From Zoroaster sp. YZ-2022 (taxonomy: Eukaryota; Echinodermata; Asteroidea; Forcipulatida; Zoroasteridae), in NCBI GenBank assembly GCA_029582265.1, contig CM055837.1:5379148-5443147 (forward strand): a stretch of 64,000 bases of DNA. Direction: 5' to 3'. Below are positions 1 through 11,003 of this stretch, one piece after another. The translations under genes were made by a program, and so were the position numbers. The notes under the pieces were generated by a model, which was not told where the DNA came from, made no database searches, and saw only the letters and a program-made list of their open reading frames with translations. Within the stretch, counting starts at the first letter, position 1. Each line of letters starts with the position of its first letter.

Positions 1-550
1 CGAAAGATGATTCATTTATGGTTTACGCTAGAACAAGGAAATAAACCTTGCTAAAAATCAAATTGACATTTTTAGTATGATTATTTAACCATGTGTGACT
101 GAAATTTGACTAAACTATAACAAATTTAAAACTAATTTTACTTAATTTAATTCTAAGATATACTGTACACACATGGACAGAGTTGAAGAAGACAATAAAA
201 TGGTTAGGATCCAAAAAGTTAGTGTACAAGTAAAATGCCAAAATGTTCTGAAAATACATGGTCCATGTCAAGTTAAATGAGCTTGTGTCCTCTACCATAA
301 TAAGTGAAGTTCTTTGTAGAGCACAGGTTTTATAGTAAAATATGTACATATCTTGGTTACTACAGAAAAAGGATTGCATAGTAATTATTATGCTTCTTTT
401 CAACTTTGAGTTTAAATTTTTCTAAATGAAATTTTAACGTTTTGGCATCAGTTTAATCAATATGCATATAAATTTATTGATTAGATCTTTTGGTGGCACA
501 GCTATAAATAAGCTTACATTTAAACCCATTAAGCTATGTATACTATATAA

Positions 551-642
551 ACTGACATAAGTTGATATTTTACACTGACTTAAGATGATATTTTACACTG
601 ACTTAAGTTGATATTTTACACTGACTTAAGTTGATATTTTAC
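551..642. repeat. 23-bp tandem repeat, four units
   Basis: Four near-identical copies of a 23-base unit beginning ACTGACTTAAG lie head to tail. Confidence 0.85.
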
Positions 643-679
643 ACATTTTGTTTTATACATGAAGATGAAGCTTCATACA

Positions 680-953
680 TTAACCGTAACTCCCTGGGCA
701 TTTTTGCTAAGAACTATCCCAAATCCCCCAAAATCTATCAACATGCAGTAAAAAGGTACCCTATTGTTGGACTTTGATGGAATTGGTATAGTGGCAAATG
801 CAAAGTACCATGGCTTGGCTATACACACTTTTTACACAGTCCTGAATCCAACAAAGGCAGCCAGTGGAGTTTGATGGATTTGGTACTGAATCTGCCAAAA
901 TCAAGCAAAACCAGGTGGGTGGATTTTGATGGACTTGAGGTAGTTAGGGTTAA
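680..953. mobile_element. TTAA-flanked MITE, CCCTAA-terminus family, divergent copy
   Basis: It begins TTAACCGTAACTCCC and ends AGTTAGGGTTAA. The interior repeats words such as TGGATTTTGATGG and CCCCAAAATC. It shares termini and internal vocabulary with the elements at 2066, 6509 and 15275. Confidence 0.65.
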
Positions 954-2065
954 AACAATTTTATATAGTATAATTATACCACCAAAAATACAATTAGTAC
1001 AAAAAATAAGAATTTGCTCAGATTTATTATTTATTTACATGTATAAAGATATAGATCCTAATTTATATTTTCATTTTTTTCAATCATCAACAATTTCTTT
1101 CTTTCACACGCAGAAAATGTTAGCAATACATAGTAATATAATTTATACAAAGAAAGGAAAATTATTTACAGTATAAAACTACCTGTATAACAGCATGCAG
1201 TTTCAGGCACAAATTTGCCATGTGGCAAAACCACATGATTATGCGAGAAATGCGGTTGGAACTAGTTCCCTATTAACTACAACAACCATCTTCTGTAAAT
1301 GTACATGATGCTTGTCGGCAGTTCACAAATGACCTCCAAACTGACCACAACATTAACATGATGATCACAGTGAAAAGCAAGCATTGCTGTATGACTAGTC
1401 ATCTTGGTAGGCACTGTTATTACCTTACAAAAATATATGCATTCTATGCCTTCATTCAGTCATTAGATGCTTTGTATGTGGATATAGATTACCTGTGTGA
1501 GATATGATTGGCTTTGAGATAACAAATATGTCTGACATAGGATAAAACACAAATTAAATGTTGAAGGATTGCGTAGAAAAATTAATAAATAATTTTTTTT
1601 TTTTTTTTTTTTGGTATTACATAAAGAAGTAAGAAGTCTTAACAGTAGTTAAAAATGCCAAAATATGCTCAGCAGTTTCTGTTTAATTTGCGAAACATGT
1701 ACACGTTTTGACACATGTGTAAATGATTATTAAGTATATATTTAGTATATATTTAGTATGGAAAATAATAACAAATATGGCAACATGGATTGAGAAAAAA
1801 TAGTATCAGTTGAACTTCCTGGAAATCGTAATAGCGTGCCCACTGGTTGCACTTCGTGAAATAAAAGACTGGTCAAATATTGTTGAAATGTAACATTCCA
1901 TTTTTTTAAATGTAGGATTCGTTTGCATAATTTCAAGAATTTGAAAACGTTTAGTGAATTTAAAGAATAATTAAAAGAATTTGATATTTTGTGGATTACT
2001 TACATTCAAATTTATTAAAATTAGATAGCATGTGTCACCATCAATGCAAAAATATGACTGATTAA

Positions 2066-2423
2066 TTAACCCTAAACACCCCAAATCAATCAATATCCTC
2101 CATGGTGCACTTTTTGGGAAAAATTCAGCACTGTGGAAACTGGTACACTGTACTTTCACCTCTTCAAATGGGGCAGAATTACTACCTGGCAAGAAGTACA
2201 GGCCATAAGTGCTGAATATGAAAGATCAACAAAAATGCACTGTGCATTGTGAAGATAAGGGCATGTTTCCAAAAGTGCATTGATGGATTTTGGAGGATTC
2301 AGGAAGGTTCCTAGCCAGAATACCTAGGGGGTTAGTGTTCAGGAAGGTTCCTAGACAGAATACCTACAGGGGGTTAAGGTTCAGGAAGGTTCCTAGCCAG
2401 AATACCTAGGGAGTTAGGGTTAA
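2066..2423. mobile_element. TTAA-flanked MITE, CCCTAA-terminus family
   Basis: It begins TTAACCCTAAACACC and ends GAGTTAGGGTTAA. Inside, a block with GGAAGGTTCCTAG is repeated three times (about 2305-2405), and the family word GATTTTGGAGGATT occurs once. Confidence 0.7.
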
Positions 2424-3695
2424 TACAAATAATTGCCCTTTGCAAAAATAGTTTGGAAATGTTTTGTATACCAATTTGTATGTCTACAGAACATTTGGGG
2501 TATAGAACATTTTTAAATTCATTGTTTATTTATTATAATGTTTACTGGGCAGCTCCATGGAGAAACATACAGTAATCATTGATCCTGTAGTAATTACCAA
2601 TCACATTATGCTAGACTGATCAGTGACTTGGAACATTGCCAATAAAATGACAAAATATAAAGCCTACTGACTGGTGATCAATGAAACATTGTCACATGAT
2701 CAAGTCTTGTATGGTTGGATGATTGTGCACAAAAGAATCAATGTCTGTGTTTGCCCTCAATTTATAAAAATGATGTAACTGTGTCTTACTGGTAATATTG
2801 CCAGAATTACTACTTTATAGCCATGTGCAAAAAATCCTTGATAATCTAAAAAATAACAACAAAACAAAACAAAATGCAATCACAGATTTATGTGAAACTT
2901 ACTTGGTGTAAAGTATCAAACATTTCTCGGAATATTTCTGTTTCAGTTTAGTGCAATATCTCAAATTATTTTGAAAGCAAATTGTTTTCCTGTATAGATG
3001 TAAATTCCATGTTGGAGGACTGAATACAAAAATCAGAATGCATTTGCACTATTTCTCATTTACAATGTACACTAAAATATGTTGACTTTTTATACATATC
3101 CCTTGCTTTAGTATGGATGCATTTACAGACATCTTACCAAAAGTGTACACTGGATTTACACCGTACTTTAACATCTCAGTGAGGGAAATAAACAAAACTT
3201 AACAAAATAGTACATAATCATAACATTTTCAATATTGAAAAAAGTTGGGTTGAAATGGAGAAAAAAAGATGTCTACATCCTGTGTTACTCATGTGTGTAC
3301 TTTATTGAGTACATGATATTCATACATTTACTTTATGGAGTACATGACACTTCACATGTGAAAGGGCAGTTACATGTCGGTATGTTGTGATTCAGCATTT
3401 TGTGCCTGTCAGAATGTTGAATTGCTGGACAGGTCTAGCACGTTCCATGATAATGATATTATGAGTGAGTCCCTGAGGCGACAGACTTGTATTGAATTTC
3501 ATTGAGCTGCTGAACAGAAATATGAGCTAAGCAAAAAATTTGCTTAGTTTTTTTATCTCTTGGTTTCCGGTCAAAATAGTATTATTTGGCGTTTGCTGGC
3601 AGTCGGCTTTTCATTGCTAAATGTTTCTGCTTAGCAGTGTTATATAGACGTTGACCCCCCCCCCCCCCCACACCTGATACACCTTTTTGCTGATT

Positions 3696-3945
3696 CGCAC
3701 ATACCCACATACAGTAAGGCATTGGATGGGAGGAGGGATAAGATAAGGTGTTTGGTGGGTATAGGAGGGATAACATAAGGTGTTGGGTGGGAGGAGGGAT
3801 AAGATAAGGTGTTCGGTGGGTTTAGGAGGAATAAGATAAGGTGTTTGGTGGGTATAGGAGGGATAAGATAAGGTGTTGGGTGGGAGGAGGGATAAGATAA
3901 GGTGTTGGGTGGGAGGAGGGATAAGATAAAGTGTTGGGTATAGGA
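3696..3945. repeat. Minisatellite based on GGGATAAGATAAGGTGTT
   Basis: About eight units of roughly 23-33 bases each contain GGAGGGATAAGATAAGG followed by GTG-rich sequence. Unit length alternates because some units carry TTTGGTGGGTATA and others TTGGGTGGGA. A poly-C run (about 3655-3670) lies just upstream. Confidence 0.85.
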
Positions 3946-4121
3946 GGGAAAGGTAGCTTGAGAGGGGAGTAACATGTGATGAATTATTTGGTGACTGCAC
4001 TTTCATTTTGCAAATCGGATTTTGCATATTTGAAATAGAAAACTGATCTGACAGTGTCAGTCAAATTTGTTTCAGGTTATATCAGATTATATAGAGACAT
4101 ACATGTATAATGTATAAATCA

Positions 4122-4315
4122 CAGAGCTGCCAACTCTTCCGGATTCTGCGGAAGACTTCGCGTATTTGACGGTAATTTACTTACTTAAAATATATGCAAG
4201 GAGGCCACTCCTTTTGGTGCCAAAAGGAGAGGCCTCCTTGAATATATTTTAAGTAAGTAAATTACCGTCAAATACGCGAAGTCTTCCGCAGAATCCGGAA
4301 GAGTTGGCAGCTCTG
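4122..4315. mobile_element. Hairpin MITE, CAGAGCTGCCAAC family, 6-bp TSD
   Basis: The element is almost entirely an inverted repeat with arms of about 95 bases. It begins CAGAGCTGCCAACTC and ends in the reverse complement. It is flanked by AAATCA on both sides (4116-4121 and 4316-4321). The centre is the palindrome CCTTTTGGTGCCAAAAGG. Confidence 0.88.
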
Positions 4316-4370
4316 AAATCAAGAATGCCATCCTGTGTGTACATCTTAGGAAACTGTTTAATCATTTAAA

Positions 4371-4735
4371 TTGATAGACATTTACATGAGGAGATTGATG
4401 GCAATGACTCAAAGCTGTGCCCCACATTTGGATGACCTTCCAAGTTGGATTACCTATGACCTTGAAAGAAATGGTGAAGTAATACACTGTCTGGACAAGG
4501 GGAACTATCTAATTAGAACCCTAATCTGTTTTCTTCCTTGGTGGTACATGTAAATGAATGTACATGTACATTACTCAGTGTTTCCTTGTACAAAACTGTA
4601 GTCAGATTGAAGATTTCATGTAATTGTAAGTCTTCTGATGTAAATTCCTTGGTTGACATGGAGTACTACCCTGATGGAACAGATCAAGCAGGTGGTTGGA
4701 GGAAGTCTTTAAATCCCAGGAAGCTACTAATGACG
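4371..4735 (+). other. Coding-like fragments, unidentified
   Basis: Two stretches read like protein: HLDDLPSWITYDLERNGEV (within about 4420-4500) and DMEYYPDGTDQAGGWRKSLN (about 4658-4717). They are in different frames with stops between them. I do not recognise them. They may be remnants of a dead gene or transposon, or chance. A further such stretch on the - strand (about 4966-5047) reads SKFRTTPEELYQGLVVTNVN. Confidence 0.2.
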
Positions 4736-4927
4736 CAGAGCTGCCAACTCTTCCGGATTCTGCGGAAGACTTCCGTATTTGACGGTAATTTACTTACTTA
4801 AAATATATGCAAGGAGGCCTCTCCTTTTGGTGCCAAAAGGAGAGGCCTCCTTGCATATATTTTAAGTAAGTAAATTACCGTCAAATACGGAAGTCTTCTG
4901 CAGAATCCGGAAGAGTTGGCAGCTCTG
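4736..4927. mobile_element. Hairpin MITE, CAGAGCTGCCAAC family
   Basis: This second copy is nearly identical to the one at 4122, and the two lie only 420 bases apart. Flanks are TGACG and ACACAT, so no target duplication is visible. That suggests decay or recombination at this copy. Confidence 0.85.
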
Positions 4928-5676
4928 ACACATCGTCAGCATATAAAAAGTCACTATACTTTTTCTTGTGTTTACATTCGTAACTACTAAACCTTGATAA
5001 AGTTCTTCAGGAGTGGTTCTGAACTTTGATGTGTCTTCACTTTCCAAGATTTCATCTTTGTGTAATCATTGTGTATGAAGCAGCAACAGTTTATGCACTT
5101 GCAAGATAATCTTCAAGTTCGGGATAGCAAGTCAAACTTGTTGCTTTTCAAGTTCTACTGAAAAGGCATTTTTGTGACAAAACTATGAGTAATGTGACAG
5201 ATGCACTTCTTACTGCAGGTAAATTTTTGATAGTTTATTGGCCAAGTAATTTGAATTTTATATTTTACCATATTTAAATAAGAATGTTCAAATATTTTAA
5301 ATATAGCAAAGAAATTTAGGCAGTAATTTTTTGTATAATACTAATTTTGATAAGCAAATTATGAATCTGTGTAGCATTTTGATAGAGATACAAGCGAAAT
5401 TGTTCGCTGTGTGATATTATTTTCAGTTTTCAGGAAAACTCTTTCTTTTTAGGAAAGTTTGTTCTTTAGGCAGATATTTTATGGGGAAGAGACGTTTGAA
5501 GAACTGTGCCTGCCATTACCGTGATTCCCCTTATTTGTCCTTGAATGATTGGTTAGAATTGCAGCTGGCTCTCCAGTTGTGGTTAGCTAGATGGGAGTCC
5601 AGGAACTGTTGGATTTTTCCTCTTTGTTTCCTTTATAAAACAAAAATCAATATATATGTCTTCTTTATTATGCAGC

Positions 5677-5724
5677 TGGTGTGCACTGTGTGCATACATG
5701 TGTGTATGCACACAGTGCACACCA
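5677..5724. repeat. Perfect 22-bp-arm palindrome
   Basis: The left arm TGGTGTGCACTGTGTGCATA(CA) pairs without mismatch with the right arm across a 4-base TGTG loop. No function is evident. Confidence 0.85.
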
Positions 5725-5944
5725 TGTACGCCACAGGATATGACCTTTAGTTACCATGTGATTGTTAACTTGAAATCATGAATACAAGTAATATGGTTTT
5801 AATTATCAAGTTAGCAGGTTATCTTATTTACATATATGTAAACTTGCATGGGATTTCATCAATGTTGAAGGCCAGGAAACCAGGCCTACGTGTAATATGA
5901 TTTAAAAAAAAATAAACCTTTGTTTTTCAGTTTAAACATGCAAT

Positions 5945-6055
5945 GAAAACATGAGTTTTCAGAACTAATTACTACTCAATTGAGAATTTCACATGGTGTC
6001 ACTGCAATTAGTCTTACTTATCCTCTTCACTATGCAAAGCTACAAGTTTTACCAA
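5945..6055 (-). repeat. Partial copy of the GATCAG-stem repeat family
   Basis: It contains AGAACTAATTACTACTCAA, GAGAATTTCACATGGTGTCA and GCAATTAGTCTTACTTATC, as found around 48410-48470. It then continues into the sequence that is inverted at 48265-48310. The stem-loop core is absent. Confidence 0.6.
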
Positions 6056-6204
6056 TGAAAACATGACTTAAAGTTTTGGATCCGGTCACATTTGTACACT
6101 ATAGAACATGAGTGAAATTTTCAGAGTTGGGAAGTAGGTTGTATGTTGGTGTGACACTTGCCAAAGGACGGACGAGGAAAAGGCTTCTTTGGTGATCAAT
6201 TCTT

Positions 6205-6280
6205 TATTAACTGAATATAAAAGAAGAGAAGGAGCGCTTAAGATTGCATCTCCTCTGCTTCGGAATAACTGTGTGTGTGT
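6205..6280. repeat. Duplicated segment shared with 6955-7030
   Basis: The block runs from CTGAATATAAAAG to GGAATAACTGTGTGTGTG. It recurs about 750 bases downstream with few differences (for example GAGCGCTTAAG against GAGCGATTAAG). The TTAACCCTAA element at 6509 lies between the copies. Confidence 0.7.
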
Positions 6281-6508
6281 ATTTCTTTAAAATAGTGTTT
6301 ACAAAAGTTACTAAATACATTTATAAATAAATAAATAAATAAGTGAACGATAAATGCTCCTGAAGTAAAGCAGGTTACAAAATGTAAGATTTAAACCTTT
6401 TTAGCATTTCCCGCCATAAGGTAAGTATCGGCCGCCATCTTGCGGCCGGACTTGGACTAAATATTTTAAAACTAAAATACCCTTTTATAAGACTAAACCT
6501 CACAGATA

Positions 6509-6869
6509 TTAACCCTAACCTTCCCAAATCCTCCAAAATCTGCCAAAGTGAAGGATTTTGAAGGATTGAGGTTACATGCTACATGCTCTTTATTAAAGTA
6601 AAGGATTTTGGAGGATTGAGGTTATTAGGCATACTTGCCTTTCCATGGTACATGTACATCCATGTTTGTTGTAGTGATTGCAAGGTCAGTGCTTGGGTCA
6701 GTGGACACTGTTTATTGCTCCATGCATGCAGGGAGGTCCCTGGCCATGTACATGTATCACAGATTAGAAACACATGTGTGCATACATGTCATGTGCTTGC
6801 TTTACTACTGAAGGATTTTGGAGGATTCAGGTTATGTGTAAGCAAATGGGCATAGGGAGTTAGGGTTAA
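6509..6869. mobile_element. TTAA-flanked MITE, CCCTAA-terminus family
   Basis: It begins TTAACCCTAACC and ends GAGTTAGGGTTAA. The family word occurs as AATCCTCCAAAATC near the left end, then three times as GGATTTTG(A/G)AGGATT. Confidence 0.75.
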
Positions 6870-6954
6870 TATGAAGTCAACTTAGTAAATATAAAGTAAT
6901 GTACAAACTTAACTTCGGTGAAATAAGATAAGTATAAATAAATAAAATTGTATT

Positions 6955-7030
6955 TACCTGAATATAAAAGGAGAGAAGGAGCGATTAAGATTGCGTCTCC
7001 TCGGCTTCGGAATAACTGTGTGTGTGAATT
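6955..7030. repeat. Second copy of the duplicated segment at 6205
   Basis: It contains CTGAATATAAAAGGAGAGAA and CTTCGGAATAACTGTGTG. See the entry at 6205. Confidence 0.7.
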
Positions 7031-8242
7031 TGGCTCATGTGAGGGCGCAATAGAATTTTGGCTAATTTGCATAAGAAAGGTGATTTAAATGTAACGAAAG
7101 GAAAGTGGCGGATCGATATCAGAATTATAGGAAAAGCAATGAAATTAAATAAATAAAGGGGGGGGGTAAATATTTGTCTGTCACATTGGTAAAATCACCT
7201 GATTACAACAGTTACATAGTTTGTTGTGTAACGTTGGTATAAAGGTACATTAACATGTATCAATCATCTGAAATACTGTTGTATTTGAAGTTTTCATACG
7301 AATTCTTTGAGTAAAATATACAAATTAAATACAACGAACTGGTAAATTTCTGTAAATGTCATGGAATTTTTGCAGTGAGACAATATATGTATACTAACTA
7401 CAAAATATACAAATTTGTATTTTATAGTAAAATTAAAAAAAATTAAATACAGCTCTATGTAATGTTCAATTATTCCACTGACAAGTTTCCGAATAAAAAA
7501 CAACATATTTGGTGGTATCTGTGGTATATGTATGCTTAGAAAATGAAAGTAAAAACTAGGTAAGCAGTCTTTTGTCCATGAGACTGAAAGTCTAGTGGCC
7601 TCTGATCACAGAGCCCAGGAAGCATAAGTGGTGTAGATTCCAAGGGTTTTCTGTATAGAGTTAGAACCCCAGTGAACCCACCTGCCCTCTTTAAGGAGGT
7701 GGTTCACCACAACTATTCCATTCATGGTAGGAATGCAGAGAACACTAGGTGGGCTGGCCAGGTAGATCTGATGGGAACAGAAGCTGCCTTTGTATGGATT
7801 CTCTTGCTTTGTGCTTTGTGCTTTATGGGGGGGGGGGGGACATTCTTGTCCCCAATTCAGTTAGACATCTAGGGTATGGTTTACCAGTATGACCATCTTG
7901 GGATAAAATTTCTTTAAAATAATTTGCTTAGCAACACATTTGAGGCAGAAATATATTTGTTATGCTATTTTTGAATAGCAAAGTTTGATTTTTGATTAGC
8001 AAAGTGGAATTTTGCCCGCGGTAGCATTTTGATGAATGAAATCATTCACTGTATCTGCTATGAATTCACAACATGTATTCAACACATGTAGTGTAAGCCT
8101 TGTGTTGTTGGAGTGATCATCTGACTGTCTTTTCCTGGGTTTAGCGTCATAGCTTCAGGTGTGATCCCTGGCTGCCCAGAATACTAGTATGCATGGGTTT
8201 CTTGGCTTATGAGTGACTAGATCAAAGATACTGACTCTTTGG

Positions 8243-8609
8243 CAGTGGCGGACCGTCAGGGGGGGCTGGGGGGGCAGCCGTCCCCCGGCCCGGAGGGGGC
8301 AGCCGTCCCCGGCCGGACGGACCCCTCCCAAAGAATTTTTTTGTTGTAATTTTTTTAACATTCTGGTGGAGGGGGGTGGGGGTGAGGGGGTGGGGGTGGT
8401 TGGGGGACCGGGCCCGAGCTGGAACTTACACAAATCAACCGGGCCCTTTCTTTATTTTGAGCTCCCCTGAAAACATGAAGTGTAATCATGACGGGTCTCT
8501 CGGAAATCACGTGTGGTTAGGGAATGATGCCTGGGGGGGGGCCTGACCCGACCGACCGACCGTGCGTGCGCTCTTCCCCCCGGCCCGGCGGTAACTTGTT
8601 CCGCTACTG
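8243..8609. mobile_element. GC-rich hAT MITE with exact 8-bp TSD
   Basis: The ends are CAGTGGCGGA and TCCGCTACTG. The flanking octamer CTCTTTGG is present on both sides (8235-8242 and 8610-8617). The interior is rich in G and C runs and stands out from its AT-rich surroundings. No transposase is visible. Confidence 0.88.
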
Positions 8610-10860
8610 CTCTTTGGTATGCAATTCTGGAAATCAATCCCAGGTTCGACTTCGAGTCTAGTAAAAAAAAATTAGTTCACTTCAAAAATTAATATCGACA
8701 CCAACATATAATCGCCCCATCCTAGTCACTAAATAAATAGTATTGTGCAGGTATCCCACCTAGTGCGAAGTGTTAATGCACAAGCCCTCACATTAACATT
8801 TTCTCAGAAAAGTCAGATGCCTTGAATGACTCCCCCAGAGTACATGTTTGACTAGGAATGTTAGTACTGTACTCATGGCACTCCCACTTGCACTTTGGAA
8901 CTGGAAATTGTCTCGTTTGTTTTCATTGTACAAAAAAAAAAAAAGTGAAATGTACCAGTACACCCAGTTTCATTTCTAGTCATTTGACTGGCATTGTCAA
9001 TGAAACCACTACTTATGCTTGTTTAGCCGGTGGTGCCCCACCTACCCTGTGCTAATTTGTAATGGTTGATTGCTGATATTTATTTTAGTCCAACCCTGTG
9101 AGCTTGAATCCAAAATACCACTAATTCACTTTTGGCTGAAAACAGGATGCAAAATCATTGCATCACACTTCATCCTTAACCTGCCTTTCAGTTTCAAATC
9201 GTATTGTGATGTTTTGAGTCATAGTTTTTCCTTTAGTTTTAGTGGTGATTAGCACTAATTCTTTAAATGTACGGTTTTGTCCCAAAATAAGAATGGCTCA
9301 TAAGCATGTATTTAGTATGTGCTATTTTAAGGGTTAGCTATGATTTAAAGGAATCGCTTTGTAGTTACATGTAGATCAGTATGTCTAGGTATGTCTGGTC
9401 TGAATGGTCATTTATTGTTGCTTACTGTAGTGTAGGAAGTTATTCAATTGAAGGTACTCTTGTGCAGACATCTTTTGTCAGAATGCTGCGAAGTTTCTTT
9501 CAGCGAAGGAAAGACGTACAATGGCTTGGTAAACCTCTTTGAGTTTTCTGCTTGCTTCATTGAGTTAAATTCAGTTCCCATGCAGACAAAAAAAGTGGAA
9601 GTGGAAATGTTTGACTTCATGCATGACTTCCTTTATGAAATTGAATACTTGTTGGCTAACAGTAACAAAAAGCCATTTACTCTTTATATAAACTCTTTGA
9701 CTTTTGATGCATTGCAACCTTCGAGGTGCTTACAAATTTTACATTCTTTTCTAAATGAAACAAATTTTTAAATTCTATTCTTTTTATATAATAAAATAGA
9801 AAATCATGATTGAGAGCAATTGATCTGGTTTCTATTTAGACCTTTCCACATTGTCTCAATATGGGTTGGCAGTACCTGAATCGCTCACGATTTATAGGCC
9901 ATGTTCTGACCTCTGGTCTGCCTCTGAGACACCGCTTATCCTGGGGTGAGATTGCTCATCCCTGGGTTGTTTAAACTATGGTGAAATAACCCAAGGCAGC
10001 CCAGAGGTTGTCCTAGGTTGGTTTTCGCTGTGGGGTTTGATGATTGTTTGAACAGCTTTCTGATGTATAGTCTGTATATTGTATTACAAGTTTTTCAGTT
10101 TACAATATGTAAGTATTTTAAATAAAAAATTGTTTTTTTGTTGTTTTTTGTTTTGTTTTCCATAGCCTCACAATTCACAATAATCATTTCAATATATTAA
10201 ACACTAGTTTGGTGTCTATACTACACATGTAGATGATATTTTAGGTTCAGTTTGCAAGTTCTGGTATTTGTGTTTTGACTTGAAATTTTGAGTTTTGACT
10301 TGTTTGAGTTATGAGTTTAAGAAGAGCTACACATTTTAGTTATTTCTTACAGTACCTGTTTTCATTTGTTGATTTTTCCTGCAGTTTCTTCGTATGTTGG
10401 TTTAATAACTTTTCCTCAAATAATAATAAAATAAATGCCTGTAGAGAAGCTCTCTCTAGGCAGATCCAGTGGGTTGGCCCAATTTACCGACCTGCTTTTG
10501 AGGATGGGTTTGTCATTCATAAGCTGACACATAGAAGTAACGATGGGTTTGGTGTCTATTTAGATTCTAAATTTAGATTTAGATTCTAATTTTAAATTTA
10601 AATTATTTTTCAACTTTATGTATTGTAAATTGTCTGATTTAAAATTTGGAATTGGACATTCGTTGTCCTTGCACATTTTCTGAAAAATATCTGAAGCCAA
10701 AATCCTGGAAAGTCATGGAATTTAATGTTGGGAAATTTTCTTGGTTGTCAGTGTGCTTGTACTGTAATTTTGACAAATTTGTTCAAAAATAAAATCAATT
10801 CCTGTCAGAAATTGTCGGACAAAACTAAAGACAAAACAATTTTCCCCGTACTATTTTCAG

Positions 10861-11003
10861 AGTTCCAAGATGACTGGGAGAGATCGAAGGAGCCCGTCTT
10901 GGAAGGAGTTACATTCTATGCCAAATACCTTGGCATGTGTTTGGTAGATTTACCAAATGATGAAGCACACACAACAGATGCTGTCAAAAGAATAATGCAC
11001 AAT
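10861..11003 (+). CDS. LDLRAP1: LDLRAP1 exon 2: start of PTB domain
   Basis: The acceptor follows the pyrimidine tract ending CTATTTTCAG and the donor is GTAAGT. The exon enters at the second base of a codon and ends on a full codon. It encodes the first PTB strand and helix, including LEGVTFYAKYLGMCLVDLP and AVKRIMHN. These align with LLEGMLFSLKYLGMTLVEQP and AAIKRIVA in human LDLRAP1. Confidence 0.9.

Larger units (their letters stand above)
1..10860. other. Gene-free 5' region, upstream flank or intron 1 of LDLRAP1
   Basis: I found no exon here. LDLRAP1 proteins start with a short basic segment ending near Leu-Pro-Glu before the PTB domain. I searched by eye for an exon of that kind, ending one base into a codon, and saw none. 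The stretch holds AT-rich sequence, homopolymer runs (poly-T near 1590, poly-G near 7160 and 7830) and the repeats listed separately. Apart from those repeats I see nothing supportable in 1-540, 955-2060, 2425-3650, 5050-5670, 7040-8240 or 8610-10860. Confidence 0.6.

Noticed and set aside
3617..4027. Open frame of 136 codons rich in Leu, Ser, Pro and Tyr on the - strand
   Set aside because: It is translation of the GGGATAAGATAAGG minisatellite. All three frames of that strand look alike because the unit has no stops.
6861..6869. Telomere-like TTAGGG
   Set aside because: It occurs singly as part of the MITE terminus AGTTAGGGTTAA, not as a tandem array.
8155..8470. Open frames of 85-92 codons on both strands
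   Set aside because: They lie in the GC-rich hAT MITE, where stop codons are rare because of composition.
9448..9771. Open frame of 107 codons
   Set aside because: No family resemblance, no splice signals and no neighbour in frame. It does not look like LDLRAP1 exon 1.
10311..10589. Open frame with coding-like end (REALSRQIQWVGPIYRPAF)
   Set aside because: It lies just before LDLRAP1 exon 2 but the phase and content do not fit exon 1, and I cannot identify it.
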